This document shows positions 44,136 through 57,205 of a stretch of 64,000 nucleotides of DNA, piece after piece. Made by a program: the position numbers and the translations under genes. The number at the start of each line of letters is the position of its first letter. The first letter of the stretch is position 1. The stretch is from Pseudofabraea citricarpa (taxonomy: Eukaryota > Ascomycota > Leotiomycetes > Helotiales > Dermateaceae): assembly GCA_029641185.1 (NCBI GenBank), contig JAPWGK010000002.1, positions 1,364,001-1,428,000 on the forward strand, given 5' to 3'. The notes beneath the pieces were generated by a model. That model saw only the letters and a list, made by a program, of their open reading frames with translations. It searched no databases and had not been told where the DNA came from.

Positions 44136-45379
44136 TTAAGCCTGGATCTCCTGCTGCGTCCAACCGCCAACCTTGCGTCCACCCTCCTTGCGCTTTACCC
44201 GACATGTCATACCGACATTCTTATCCATGACAAACTGCCAGATGACGTAGATCCAGCTCTCGTGGCTGGGGAGCTCCTCATAGAACTCCTTTGCAATCTC
44301 GCGCAGAGCGGGAAGTCGGGTCCAAGGGACAGCAGGAAAGTCGTGATGTTCGTTATGGAGGCCGACGTTGTAAGTCAACCAGTTCAACGGACCGTAGTAG
44401 CTGAAAGTCTCAGGGATAGGAGCGAGGGATGCGGGATCCTTTGCTGCGGCCGGCTGGCGCTCAAAAACATAATGCTCAGCAATAAAATGACCAGCACAGG
44501 GATGTAAAGAGCCTGCGAGGAAGGATGAGAAGATCAGGTATGCCAATGCCTTGCCAGATGCGAATTTGACGAGGAAGATGTCGAAGACAACTTGAACGAG
44601 GATGTTGAAGAAGTGGATTCCGGTGAAAGGGACCTTGTATACCATCATTGGTCGGAGGGCGTAGAACAAGATCTGGAAGGTGCAGAAGAAAGCCTTGCCG
44701 CCAATAGAGTCGAGGAAGACTGCTTCGAAGGCAGTAGGGAGATCGGTATCCAAGCCATCGACGCCGAGTGACTTGTGATGGGTCAAATGATACGGCTAGA
44801 AGAAAGTTAACACCTTACAATATCCAAAGTTCTTTTAATTTGTATACATACTCGGAAGGAGGCACTGTATGGAATGCCAATTGGCAGATTGGCAAATACA
44901 GCAATCAATCGATTGGCAGAAGCTGATCTGAAAGCCAAGTTGTGAGAGATCTCATGGATGGCAAGGAATAGGTTCTGGTTTGCGGTGGCACCAATGATAT
45001 AGGCAGTGAGGAAGAATCGCCACGAGAAGAAGGGCGCATCGCGAAGAAGGTATGCGCATAAGACTTGGAGGGAGACCACGAAGAGGACGACGTATTTCGT
45101 TAGGGGCTCTGGCCCGCAGAGCTTCGTAACCTACAAGAGGACAAGTCAGCCAAAGTAACAATAGGCCTGGAGATGGGCAGAATTTACTTCGGGATGGGCT
45201 TTGATAATGGCCATCCGTCGAGTCCGATGCGGCTCTTCGGTGTACGTCCAAAAGAAATCATGTTCTTTGGTTTCTAGGGGAGGAGGGGCATCCATCTTTT
45301 CGGACTCAACTCTGAGGCGTGGAGGTGGGTTTTCGTCCTTGGATCGGGCGGTAGTGACTGTAGAGGTAGCAGCGGCCAT
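44136..45379 (-). CDS. DES1: Sphingolipid (dihydroceramide) delta-4 desaturase
   Basis: Endoplasmic-reticulum enzyme that introduces the 4,5-trans double bond into the sphingoid base of dihydroceramide; in many filamentous fungi this feeds glucosylceramide synthesis. Exons on minus: 45188-45379, 44852-45130, 44136-44795, giving 376 aa. The three histidine boxes of the fatty-acid desaturase superfamily are intact: HEISH, HLTHH and HNEHH, the last in GLHNEHHDFPAVPW. An N-terminal lipid-desaturase leader (KEHDFFWTYTEEPHRTRRMAIIKAHPEV) is characteristic of DES1-type enzymes, and hydrophobic segments lie between the boxes. The start at 45379 follows the longest sensible leader, MAAATSTVTTARSKDE; an in-frame ATG 27 bases further upstream is less likely. 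Confidence 0.95.
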
Positions 45380-45763
45380 TTTGTAGGGTCTTTGAAATAC
45401 GGCCACAAAATATCACCAGATAGAAATGGAATGATGGCGAGATCTGTCGGGAGAGGTTGTCGCAGCCTTCCAGAGGTACGAGTTATGCGCATGCGAGTTT
45501 CTTAAATTCTGGATTCAGGGACGTGCCTCGAGCCAATCAATGCTCGATCCACGCGCATCGCCACCCAGATCGACGGCGCCCGCTTGTTATGTTCCCCCCC
45601 AAGATTGATAGACACACTCGACTCAGGGGTAAGTGGTTGTTAATAGATCTTCTCTGCTGCTTCTAGAAGTTCGTCCATTGTGAAGCTAGAGCTAGATTGA
45701 CTGTCTAATTACCATGCGCCTGTCCATCCATCAATCCAGCCATGCCTGTGCTTTTTCAAATGT
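45380..45763. other. Spacer between desaturase start and MAP2 stop
   Basis: This gap should hold the desaturase promoter and the MAP2 3' UTR, both genes being on minus. No other feature seen. Confidence 0.5.
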
Positions 45764-47311
<1,548 letters not shown>

Positions 47312-47646
47312 TTTTGGATCACGCAGAGCCTAGCCCTGGAAAATTTGCTTCGGAATGTTTGGTTTACTGACGTGCGCTCTCAGATATTGCTTCAATTATT
47401 TCGTCAGCGCGTTGTGAAATTTCATGTAGTTTGTAAAAGTCGAAAGATGGACCCCGCCTCAGCAACGGAAGGAAAGTCTTGCCGATGCGAATGAACGCTT
47501 TTCGCGAAGGTGCCAAGACAATTCGCGTGACATCACTAAAGTGTAATCGTCAGTGCTTCACTGTTGCAACTCGAATCTCCACAATCCTTTTCATCCATTT
47601 CACCCGAAGCCATTGATAGAGGAAGAGACGATATTCGGGATGAGGA
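47312..47646. promoter_or_regulatory. Divergent promoter, MAP2 / J-protein
   Basis: The 335 bp between the two start codons must hold both promoters. It includes TGACATCA at 47528-47535, close to a CRE/ATF-like site. The regulatory reading is speculative. Confidence 0.45.
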
Positions 47647-48531
47647 ATGCTACTCCCTTCTATCCTCTCTCCTCTTGCACCGGTGCCTCGCCTGCTGCTA
47701 TCCAAGTCGAGGCTCTTTCACAGAAGTGCCATCTTGAACGTCGCCGATAGTCATCCGAACCATTACGAGACTCTCAAAATACCAACAAATGCCACGCCCA
47801 GCCAGGTGAAGAAGTACTGCTACCTACAACTCACATGTATAAGAGACAAGGCAGACTAATAATTCCATAGATCCTTCTACTCACTGTCAAAAGCCCACCA
47901 CCCCGATCGCAATCCGAACGATCCCCATGCCTCTGAAAGATTCGTCAAAATTTCAGAGGCGTATACGGTCCTAGGCACACCTGCAAAACGGCATCAGTAC
48001 GACCGCGAATTTTTACGAGCTTCTCATTCACATGCGAGCCACGGTGCAAGCCATGCTCGACCCACGGGGTCATATTCCTCGTCAGGCCCTGCCGGCGGTA
48101 GACCTGCGAGTGGACTGAGTAGGAGAAGAACTCAGTTTAGAGGACCACCTCCAAGCTTCTATCGCAGCGGAGGATGGGGGGAACATAGTGCAAAGCGGCA
48201 AGCTGCACAAGGGGAGAGTGCGCAGGCCCCTCCATCAGGAGAGGCGGCGCAAGGTATGGGGACTGCGGGAGGAATGGGCCCCGGACAACAACCTTGGCGA
48301 GGAGAGAATGATGTGCCCCATTTTGATCGCGAGGGACATTTCCGAACACAAGATAGCCTTTACTCTCAACAGGAAAGAAGGCGGCAAAGAAGGATGGAAC
48401 ACTACGATCCTATTGTGCCGAACAGAGGGATATTGGGCAACTTCTTACTACTCTCTGGTGTAGTGTTCGTTGCCGTATTCGTACCTGGATTTATTCTTGA
48501 TAGAGAACCGAGAAAGAAACCAGAGAAGTAG
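47647..48531 (+). CDS. Mitochondrial J-domain protein with C-terminal membrane helix
   Basis: Hsp40-type co-chaperone. Exons are 47647-47813 and 47871-48531, giving 275 aa. The N-terminus (LAPVPRLLLSKSRLFHRSAIL) is a basic amphipathic presequence suggesting mitochondrial import. The J domain runs from about residue 38 (HYETLKIPTNATPSQVKKSFYSLSKAHHPDRNP) with the essential HPD intact and split upstream by the intron. A Ser/Gly/Gln-rich linker follows, then a single membrane helix near the end (GILGNFLLLSGVVFVAVFVPGFIL) and a basic tail. Presequence, J domain and one C-terminal helix is the arrangement of DNAJC30-like proteins, so an inner-membrane location is plausible. The intron donor is GTACTG, weaker than usual. 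Removing it gives KKSFYSLSKAHHPD, so I trust it. Confidence 0.9.
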
Positions 48532-48687
48532 ACCACATTCAAGAGAATCATAATATCCATTTCAGAGTGCTTGGTTTGGATCGTTCCATTGTTCCTATAC
48601 TACAAGACCCATATTCTCGTACAAAGCAATGGATGTTCCTCTAATCAGCTCCTTATCGTGACCACACTAACATTACACACAAGTCAT

Positions 48688-50065
48688 CTATGCATCGAAA
48701 GTGAAGCTGGTACCAATCTGAAAAAGATGTCAGTTGATCAGACATTTTGTTGATTGAATGGAATAACTTACCTTGTGGGTAGCTTGGTCAAGCTTCTGGG
48801 TATCGAAAGAAGCTCCGAGGCCAAGAGTGACACCTGGTCGGAGGAGAACGCTGTAGGAAACAGCAGCAACACCACGGTCATTAAGCTTGATCTGCAATTT
48901 TACGGTTAAATAAGTATTTCAAAATTGGGATTAAAGTGCTCACCTTGGCGAAGGAGAGGGGGTCAAGTCTGTACTTGCTTGCAACCTCAAGACCAACAGC
49001 GTTTCCACTCTTGGAGTCCCAGCTGGCCTTGGCACCGGCCTCGACCTGGGAGTTGACCTTGTGGTAGTAAGATGCAGAGAAGACGCTCAAGTTGTTTGCG
49101 GCAGTGATAGCGGCAGTGTATTGAGGAGCAGAGTATCCAATAGCGGCGGCGTAGCTAGTAATGGCAGCCTTCTGGACGTCATATCCAGCAGAGGCACCGG
49201 CCAAGAAACCATCTTGTCCAATAACGGCGTCAACATTGGCAGTTGGGCCCTTAAGGAGATCGAAGAAAGCACGTCCGTGGAAGTTGGATTGCTTGAAGTG
49301 CAAGTTGAACTTGGCGCCCTTTGCTTGGGTAGTTGGTAGGAAGGATGCGAGGACCTCGGCCTTGAGTCCCTTTGCAATGGCATCGTTCAACTCGATCTTG
49401 CTGTCGAGTGCGTTGACGGTGTTCCATGATTGAGTGATGGTTAAGCCTGCACGGCGATAGAACATTAGTAATTGTGTGAAAGATGGTTGGAGAAGTGCCA
49501 TTAAATAAAGGGATTTCGATTCCCCAAAAGCTGAGGATATCTGCAGAGAGGGTGGCTTTGAGAATTTGTATATACCAGTTGGCTTGTCGGTGTACTTTGC
49601 CTCCAACTGTACACGAACTTCTTATTAGCATTGGCGCATACAGACTTTGTTCAAGCCTGGATGGTTTATCGTACCAGACCGCTAGTCGCCGACTCGTGGG
49701 TGCTCTTTCCGGTGACCTTGAATGCGACATTGTTGGGGGTGTTGCTCTTGACCTCAAGGGCAGCGGCAGTAAGATGGTAGAAGTCCTTGCTGAGCAACTA
49801 TAGAAGTAGTTAGCATAATGTTTGTGAAGGCCGGCCAGCGCAAAGTAAAAGCTATCCAGCTTCATCAACCACGAGAATCTTTCTGTTGAATGCAGCCCCG
49901 GCCTTTACAGCTGCACAAGCTTCAGGCGCCCCTTTCATTTTGACCATTGACTCAATCCCCGAGGTTGATGAAGCTGCAGTAACTTTCTGCTTGACACGTA
50001 TTAAGACAGGAGGAACTTACGTCGTTTGAGGACTTTGCAATATCTGCGAAAGCTGGGACAGACAT
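48688..50065 (-). CDS. POR1: Mitochondrial outer-membrane porin (VDAC)
   Basis: Beta-barrel channel for metabolites in the outer mitochondrial membrane. Six exons on minus: 50021-50065, 49675-49797, 49576-49606, 48944-49446, 48772-48891, 48688-48717, giving 283 aa, exactly the normal fungal VDAC length. It starts MSVPAFADIAKSSNDLLSKD (the N-terminal helix inside the pore), continues with ALEVKSNTPNNVAFKVTGKS and the alternating-hydrophobic strands of the barrel, and ends IGTSFTFDA. The first intron (223 bp) is long relative to the others. Two exons are 31 and 30 bp, so only the fourth exon is obvious as an open frame. It converges with the J-protein gene, with 156 bp between stops. Confidence 0.96.
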
Positions 50066-50679
50066 ATTGAATGAGGTGAAGAAAGAGTGATAAGAGGTTT
50101 TAATGGATTTAGAGGTGATGAGGATTGTAGAGGTAGGTCAGGAGAAGATGTTGACTGCCGGGAAATTATTATGCGAACGCAATGCGCGCGATGGTTGCGG
50201 AAAAACCCGGGGACCGAACTTGCAATGTTGCAGTGTATCGTGAGATTCTGTTGGCCAATCAATGTGGCATGCAATCGTTAGTGCGAGGCTGACCACCTGA
50301 CTACTTTCAAGTTTCGAATGCGTTGAGGTGGTGGTCCAAGTTGTGTTTGCTGAAGGTAAAGGAATGTTCTCTGTCGTCACTCTTTCAGACTCTGCATCAA
50401 AGGCTGAGTGAGCCTAGCGGCACCTGATTTGTCCATTGTCGCCAATAACCAAACATGACTCTCTTCGGTTCCGCAAATCCCATAAGCTTGCGTGGATTTC
50501 GTGGCATCATCTATTTTATTTTAACACAAGTTGCTGCCATCTATGTAGCGCCGGCATATGCCATTGGTGAAACAATTCGAAGTCTACATCATTACATGCA
50601 AGTGCCCAGCCAGTTGCTGCATCGCAGGCAGTTTTCCCCCCAAACCCGAAATCCATTCCAGGAAATCAAAAGATCCTTT
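50066..50679. other. Spacer between POR1 start and asparagine synthetase stop
   Basis: Contains the POR1 promoter and the 3' UTR of the next minus-strand gene. Plus-strand frames here mirror the neighbouring coding sequence and are not genes. Confidence 0.5.
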
Positions 50680-52777
50680 CTACTTGGTCTCCTCATACTT
50701 TGCGGCGTGGACACCAATGGCTCTTCCAGAAGGATCCGTCTGCTTAGACCATGTTGGGGTCCACCGCATGACGGTCTCTGCGCAGTATGGAGGGAAATGC
50801 TCATCAAACATTGTTCGGTACCAGTAACTGCTTGGTGATCAGTATTTCAAAGGATTCACAGATTTCTTTCAAACTTACGCTTCCTTGGTATCTGGAATAT
50901 CACTGCCCCATTCTGGTTTTGGGTTCTTCATCATCTCATCAGTGACTTGCAACTCAGCGTTGTCCTTCAAAGCATCAATCCATCCGTATCCAACACCGTC
51001 ACTGAACTGCTCCTTTTGTCTATACAAAATATGGTTAGGTAGATATGGCTCTGCGCCAGGCTCGTCAGAAACATCGAAAGCCTTTCGCAAGATGTACTTT
51101 TCAATTCGACCAGGCACATGCATCTTCTCTTGTGGATCAATGTTCATGGAAACCTCAAGGAACTAGTACATGTTAGTAGCGCTACAAGTATTCATGTTCT
51201 GGAGTTTCTTTACCTCTTTGTCCAGGAAAGGGACACGAGCCTCTAAGCCCCATGCGGATGTAGATTTGTTGGCTCGCAGGCAATCAAACAAGTGCAAGTT
51301 CTTAATTCTGCGCACAGTCTCCGTGTGAAGAGCCTCCTTATCTGGTGCAGCATGGAAATAAAGATATCCACCAAAGATCTCATCACTACCTTCTCCACTC
51401 AGAACCATTTTGACACCCATAGCCTTGATCTTTCTTGCAAGAAGGAACATAGGTGTTGATGCCCGAATAGTAGTTACGTCGTAGGTCTCCAAATGGAAAA
51501 TAACATCAGAAAGAGCATTCAAGCCATCTTCGATGGTGAAGGTCATATCGTGATGCTTTGTTCCAAGGTATTTAGCAACCTCAAGAGCTGCCTTGGTATC
51601 AGGTGCATCAGGGAGACCAATGGAGAAGGAGTTGAGTTGCGGAAGATATGTGAGGGTTGATAGCTTATCATCGTCATCCACTCCCACAAGACCTTCTCCC
51701 TTGTCCTCGTCTCCATCTTGCTTTGGCTCTTGTCCATTCTGTGCCAGAACAGCAGCTTTCAATCTCAGGGTTTCTCTCTGAGCAATTGCGGCGACCAAAC
51801 TCGAATCAAGACCTCCCGACAAGAGTACACCATATGGTACCTCTGCCATCAATCGCTTGCGAACTGCCTTCTCGAAAGTCTCTCTTAGGTGCTTGAGATC
51901 AACAGGGGCAGTAGGAACCTTAGTTGGATCCCACCATGATGGTTGGTAGTATCTGGTTGTTGTGTCTGACTTCGAATCGTAGACGTGTCCTGGAGGGAAA
52001 GAAATGATCTTATCGCAGACTGGGTGTAAGCATTTTAATTCGGACGCGAAATAAACTGCTCCTGGAGTCTTGGATGACCATCCCTGGTAAAAGCTAGTAA
52101 CTCCAATAGGATCGCGAGCAGCAATTGTCCGGTCCTGGGTTTTATCATAAAGTACGAAAGAGAACATGCCATCGAGATGTTTTGGCGCATCAATGCCGAA
52201 TTCCATGTACTACCATATTATGAGCATGGAGCCAATGCAGCCAATCGTATATTTTACATACCAATGGGATTATGACCTCACAATCGGAGTGTGTCTTGAA
52301 ATGATATGGTGTGCTGAGGCCCTTGCGAATCACTCTGTGGTTGTAAATTTCACCGTTGACGGCCAACACCAACGACCCATCTTGGTTGGTGAGTGGTTGC
52401 GCTCCAGAATCAACGCCAACAATACTCAGTCTCTCGTGAGCCAGAACTAGATTTTTTCTTAGTAGACATTCGCGCAGATTAACCCATCGTTCGGCTTACT
52501 TGTGTTGTTTGCAATAACGTTTCCACCTGGTAAAACCCTTCAGTAAACAAGACTCCCCGTATGAGTCACCCAAACTACTCACTCCAATCCGGTCCACGAT
52601 GGCGAACCTGCTTCGCCATCTTCAGGGCCATGGGTTTAAAACCCTTAACATCGGGATGACTGCAGAAAAGAAGAAATCAGTGAATATTCATGAGATCGCG
52701 GGGCCCCCACTACGATTGCCATTGCCCCTCCAAAGCAGGGTGAAAACGTACTGATGACAAGCAAATATGCCACACAT
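50680..52777 (-). CDS. ASN1: Asparagine synthetase (glutamine-hydrolysing)
   Basis: Makes asparagine from aspartate and glutamine with ATP in the cytosol. Seven exons on minus: 52752-52777, 52583-52659, 52500-52526, 52262-52446, 51214-52209, 50879-51162, 50680-50827, giving 580 aa. It begins MCGIFACH; Cys2 is the glutaminase nucleophile once Met is removed. [27 protein letters not shown] and NGEIYNHR define the class-II amidotransferase domain. The synthetase domain has the ATP pyrophosphatase loop [13 protein letters not shown] and [17 protein letters not shown]. An acidic insertion (about [21 protein letters not shown]) follows the P-loop helix, which I also associate with fungal forms. The first three exons are 26, 77 and 27 bp, so the N-terminus is easily missed. 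C-terminus YEETK. Confidence 0.96.
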
Positions 52778-53368
52778 CTTGCAGGATTTCTCGAAGGTCG
52801 AAGCTCAGGAGACAGGTCAGAATTGGGGTGGTGTTGTATGTTGTTGGAGAAGAAGTAAAATGGTCGGTGAGTTGCGCTGACTGCATTTAAAAAGATGCCA
52901 AAGTTCGAGTCACTTTTTTGTTTTGCGAAACCGGAGCTAGCTTCAGGGCGTGGAATTACCCGTCATTAGTCGTACGTCCAGGAAACCTTATCAGGCCGCT
53001 TTATCTCTCCCTCTGACCACTTACAAAATCTAATCCTGCCACTGTAATTCGCAGGATCAGGAAACAGGCACAGCAACAGGCACCTGGGCAGTCATCATCG
53101 AGTAAGCGGCGGGCCGATATGTATGTACATAAGACACATAAGATCAGTCCTTTGCAGCAGAGTCACGCGATTTATTTTCTGACTGGTCCAGGCTTTATCC
53201 ATTCCATTTTCATGCCCGTCGTAAATCATCTAACCAGGCTAGAGCCTTGCTGAAGTGCTCGCTTTGTGTAACCGATGATATGACCCCGTAAGATAATCCC
53301 ATGCAACGCCTATGCTCGAAAAAGAAGCCCCCGCCGAAAAAGACAACTATCTCTCGTCCCAACAATAT
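52778..53368. other. Spacer, asparagine synthetase promoter / UBC9 3' end
   Basis: No gene. Upstream of 52777 the sequence is moderately GC-rich. ATGCAACG at 53304-53311 is a chance partial match to the array core elsewhere in the window (it lacks the CGT half). Confidence 0.45.
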
Positions 53369-54002
53369 CTATGGTGCCGGGTTGTCACGAACAATCGTCT
53401 TGACCTTCCGTTCGTATTGCGCCCGGTCCTTCTTGAACAGGTTGTAAGCCTCAGCCTGGGCTGGGGACTCGGGATTGGGGTCGTCGAGCAGATCTTGAAC
53501 ACCCAGAAGGATTTGCTTGATCGTAATTGCCGGCTTCCATCCCTCTTCCTCGTTCAAGATTGACAGACAAACGGTACCGGATGGGTAAACGTTTGGATGG
53601 AAGAGAGGGGGAACGAATTTGCCTGTTGATTGTCAGCTTAGCTCGTGTAAACAGGTCGGTGTGAATGGAGAATGGCGCATACACTTCGGTGGCTTCGTTG
53701 GATATTCTAGACAAAACATAAGTATAACTCAACAATTAGTCGGTGTTGCAGCTTACCATCCGGGAAAGTAACAGTCATCTTGAAAAGGCCGCCCTCCCAC
53801 AATGTCTTCTCCTTGCCGGGTATGCCACACTCCCAAACTTTTAAATCCAACACGCCATTTGCACCTCGCTGTGGTTTCGCGAAAAAGCCGAAGGGGTGGT
53901 CACGGCGCCATTGTTTTCTATTGCCGTGAGCAGTTGCGCAGAATATGTTCTATCAGAACATGCCTACCGTTCTTCTTGGAGCCGGTTTTGACAGAGCGCC
54001 AT
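53369..54002 (-). CDS. UBC9: SUMO-conjugating enzyme Ubc9
   Basis: E2 enzyme that transfers SUMO to lysines of nuclear and other proteins. Exons on minus: 53968-54002, 53757-53917, 53683-53706, 53369-53622, giving 157 aa, the standard Ubc9 length. It starts [20 protein letters not shown], has FGFFAKPQ, the PTKPPKCKF segment, and [17 protein letters not shown] with the catalytic Cys, then [13 protein letters not shown], typical of Ubc9 rather than ubiquitin E2s. One exon is only 24 bp. It shares a divergent upstream region with PEX19. Confidence 0.97.
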
Positions 54003-54556
54003 GGTGATATGAGGAGGCTGTTGATCCCAGCGGGAGGGGCAAGGCTGACGAAAAAGTTCGATGGAGAATTGTGGAGAGGTAGAAGTAGAAGAGAGACAAC
54101 TGAATACTCTAGGAGTAAATGAAGAAGTCTGTTGTAGAACGCTAAGCGCCTAGGTTGGTTGTTGGATAGTGAAGTGAATCCTCGATCGTTCTCGAGGAAG
54201 AGGCTCGCAGCGCGTTGAAAATCGGAGGGCAAGGAGCACACGTTGATTGGTTGGGGGGTGATCCAGGTCGCACTAAAAGTCAGAGCAAGGCAGCCTCGGT
54301 CAACTTCACATGGCACTTGCTTTCCTACCCGTCTTCACAACCTGGTTATCATCTGCAAAGGAAGGTCTTTTGAGATCAGCAATATATCTTGGGTTACAGC
54401 TGACAAATCTCAATACTTCTGGATTTTCTGAATCAAATTAAAAAAGAAGCCTTATCCGATCGCATTCTCTATAGTACTGTACTGTACTGTAGCGCTTTGG
54501 AGTTACCCCTCCATCCTCAGACGGCTGTCGGTGCAGGATATCAGAAGGTCGCAAAC
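54003..54556. promoter_or_regulatory. Divergent promoter, UBC9 / PEX19
   Basis: The 554 bp between start codons hold both promoters. A TACTGTACTGTACTGTAG repeat lies at 54474-54491, about 70 bp before the PEX19 start. No other motif is claimed. Confidence 0.5.
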
Positions 54557-55642
54557 ATGGCCACCAAACCTGGGGATGTGGCAGGGACTGCCTCTTCTAC
54601 GACAAAGCCTGCGGATCCAGTCTCTACTTCTACTCCTCAACCACAAGAATCAAAGCCTACTACAGTTGAAGAAGTTCCAGATCCAGATGAGGATGACCTG
54701 GATGACTTAGATGGTCAGTCTTGGACCTAGAATTGTGATCATAACCTAATACAACATACATAGATATGCTGGATGAGTTTTCGGCGACAAAGATAGAAGA
54801 AAAGAAACCCGCAGTTCCTTCTGGACCCGGGAGACCACAGCCAACAGCAGAAGAGACGCAGGGAATCTCTGATGATGAGTTTGCTCAGCAGTTACAAGCC
54901 GGAATGGCCGATTTATTGGGAGAGCTAGAGACATCACCGGACATGCAGGCGCAATTTGAAAGCATGTTGAAAGAGTTGGGTGGTGCAGCAGGATTGGGAG
55001 AAGCTGCTGCTGCTGCCACGGGTGCGGGTGCGGCAAAACCAGTAGCAGGACCATCAGCTCCAAAACCAGCAGCTGGAGAAGAGTCATTCCAGGAGACAAT
55101 CAAGAAGACAATGGAGAGGATGCAGGAATCTGGAGATAAAGCAACACAAGCGGCAACAGAAGATGACACAAATGATCTGCTGGCTGAGATGATGAAGGCT
55201 ATGCAATCAGGCGCTCTGGGTGAAGATGGAACTGAGGAAGATTTTTCTAAGATGTTATTAGGCATGATGGAACAGTTGACTAACAAGGAAATATTGTACG
55301 AGCCTATGAAGGAGTTGGATGATAAGTTTCCAGCATGGATGGAGAAGAACCAAGCAACTACGTCCAAAGAGGATTTGCAGAGATATAAAGAGCAGCAGAA
55401 AGTTGTCTCGGAAATTGTCAAGAAGTTTGAGGAAAAGACTTACAAAGATGAGAATGCTGCTGATCGAGAATATATCGTGGAGCGCATGCAAAAGGTTAGC
55501 TATTACCCCAATCTTCAGTTAACACGATGCTAACAATTTAAAGATGCAAGCGGCTGGTTCACCTCCAGCAGATCTAGTGGGAGATATGGCAGCGGCACAA
55601 GAAGCATTTGGGGCTCCAGAAGAAGGATGTCCGCAGCAATGA
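54557..55642 (+). CDS. PEX19: Peroxin Pex19, import receptor for peroxisomal membrane proteins
   Basis: Cytosolic chaperone that binds peroxisomal membrane proteins and docks at Pex3. Exons are 54557-54713, 54764-55494 and 55544-55642, giving 328 aa. The acidic N-terminal half includes DPDEDDLDDLDDMLDEF, the Pex3-binding type of region. The C-terminal cargo-binding domain runs from about residue 150 (TIKKTMERMQESGDKA, MMKAMQSGALGEDG, MLLGMMEQLTNKEILYEPMKELDDKFPAWMEKN). The protein ends CPQQ, a CaaX box for farnesylation as known in Pex19; the final exon adds it, so the prenyl site depends on correct splicing of intron 2. It converges with the unknown gene at 55807. Confidence 0.95.
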
Positions 55643-55806
55643 AGATTCATTATCTCAAAAAAGTTCCCAGTTACTTGACCCGAAGCCCATTATTCAAAGC
55701 CACCCACACAAGCTCATATTGAGCTACCTTAATACTCCCTAATAGCCCATCCGGAACACCTACGCTAATACGCTAAAATATACCTGACAGCACAATATTA
55801 AACATT

Positions 55807-56678
55807 TCAACTCAAATCCATTTCCACATCTGCTGGTGGTTCCTGATATGCCGCTTGTCTTGACTCCTGTTGGATGACGTCCATAAAAATATGGTCATAA
55901 TCATCGTCGTCGCTACCATATGAAGTATCCAAGTGTGATTGTGGATTGTCTCTTTCCTGATTTTCCATACTATTTCCATAGGATAAATCCATCTGGTAAT
56001 CTCCTAACATGTCATTTCGGGCAGGATGTGACTCTTCCATAGAACTCAAAAATGCCTCGATTTCTTCATCTTGGAGCCTCGCGACCTCATCTGCCATGAC
56101 CTGATCTAAACAAATTATTAGTTTTCAGATCTCCAAGCGAAAACCACATGCAGCAACTGATTGAACATACCTAAATTCAGCATCTCCTCCTCCTCGTCTG
56201 GGAATACCTCAGCATCCGGATCTCTTAGCCTTCTCTCCTCCATCCTTTTCTGCTCCGCAATCCAAATCGTCCGCATCATCTCATCATCGCCTCCTCTGGC
56301 CTTCCACCTCTTTTCCTCACTGTCCTCTCGCACCTTCCTCAGAAACAATTTCCTCCGCGTCTCCCTACCATCGCCACGATTATGCAGCAGCGGATTTGTT
56401 TTCGTGACGCGTTTAGCATACGGCGATGACTTAGGATGTGCCGGCTGTGGTTGGGATTGCGATTGCGATTGCGATTCCGGAAAAGAAGATTTGGAAGAAG
56501 GTGTAGGCGAGGACATTATGAAGGCTCGCGGAGATGTGACATTGTTGGAGCGTGGGGAGAGGGGTGATGAGCGGAGTGGTGAGGATGTGTGTGGTGTGTA
56601 ATGATAGCCGCCGGTGGCTTTATAGCCGTTATTATTCTGTGATGGCAGTGTTTGGAGACTTGGCAGTGTGCTGAACAT
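55807..56678 (-). CDS. Conserved-looking protein of unknown function, charged, Ser/Pro-rich N-terminus
   Basis: I do not recognise this family. Exons on minus: 56171-56678 and 55807-56105, giving 268 aa. The first half is Ser/Pro/Gln-rich and probably disordered (SQSQSQSQPQPAHPKSSP). The middle is a long charged, helix-forming stretch: RRKLFLRKVREDSEEKRWKARGGDDEMMRTIWIAEQ, then EERRLRDPDAEVFPDEEEEM. The second exon begins with DQVMADEVARLQDEEIEAFLSSMEE and is Asp/Glu-rich to the end. No membrane segment, no catalytic motif. Composition suggests a nuclear, protein-binding role, but this is only inference. A clean splice joins LNLG to DQVMADE and keeps frame. It converges on PEX19. Confidence 0.8.
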
Positions 56679-57205
56679 CTTTGCTTCTTCAATCCCAATA
56701 GGTGATGAGACTATGGTGGTGGTGCTGGTCGTTGCTTAGAGGTTTATAGGTTGGTAGCTGGATAAGAGACGCGACTTCTCGTCGTTGCAGCGCGCTTCGC
56801 GTAGATGGGCAAGGCCGAATCGGGAATAGTACCAGCGCTCTAAATAACAAATAAGAACCCAATCCTTCTTGCATCTATTAGATACATGAGCTGTAATCGT
56901 TCTGATTAAAGCAAGTACAGTATCGATGTGGAATTACTACATTGGTATCTCCAAGAGTCCAAAAATCCATGCTTCAATAGCAAACAACATGTATGGTTGA
57001 ACTGAGGAAAGACTGAAATTCCAGATGCCCTACCAACGGGCTGTATGAACACTCTGATATATCTACATCCAACCTAAATTACCAGATCCGGGCAGTGCCT
57101 TCTATTACATACAATGATTGAAACAAGTTTTGCAAACTCCAATCAGTATACCACGACGCCTAACAACCCTAGAATCATAACCCCAACTCCGCAATCTCAT
57201 GGAAA
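56679..57205. other. Spacer, promoter of the unknown gene / DUF2408 gene 3' end
   Basis: No gene seen. A short minus frame starting MQEGLGSYLLF (56689-56874) is not supported by any signal. Confidence 0.45.

Noticed and set aside
53301..53312. Additional array core near UBC9
   Set aside because: Only ATGCAACG matches; the CGT half is missing. A similar partial match occurs at about 37156-37163. Both fit chance.
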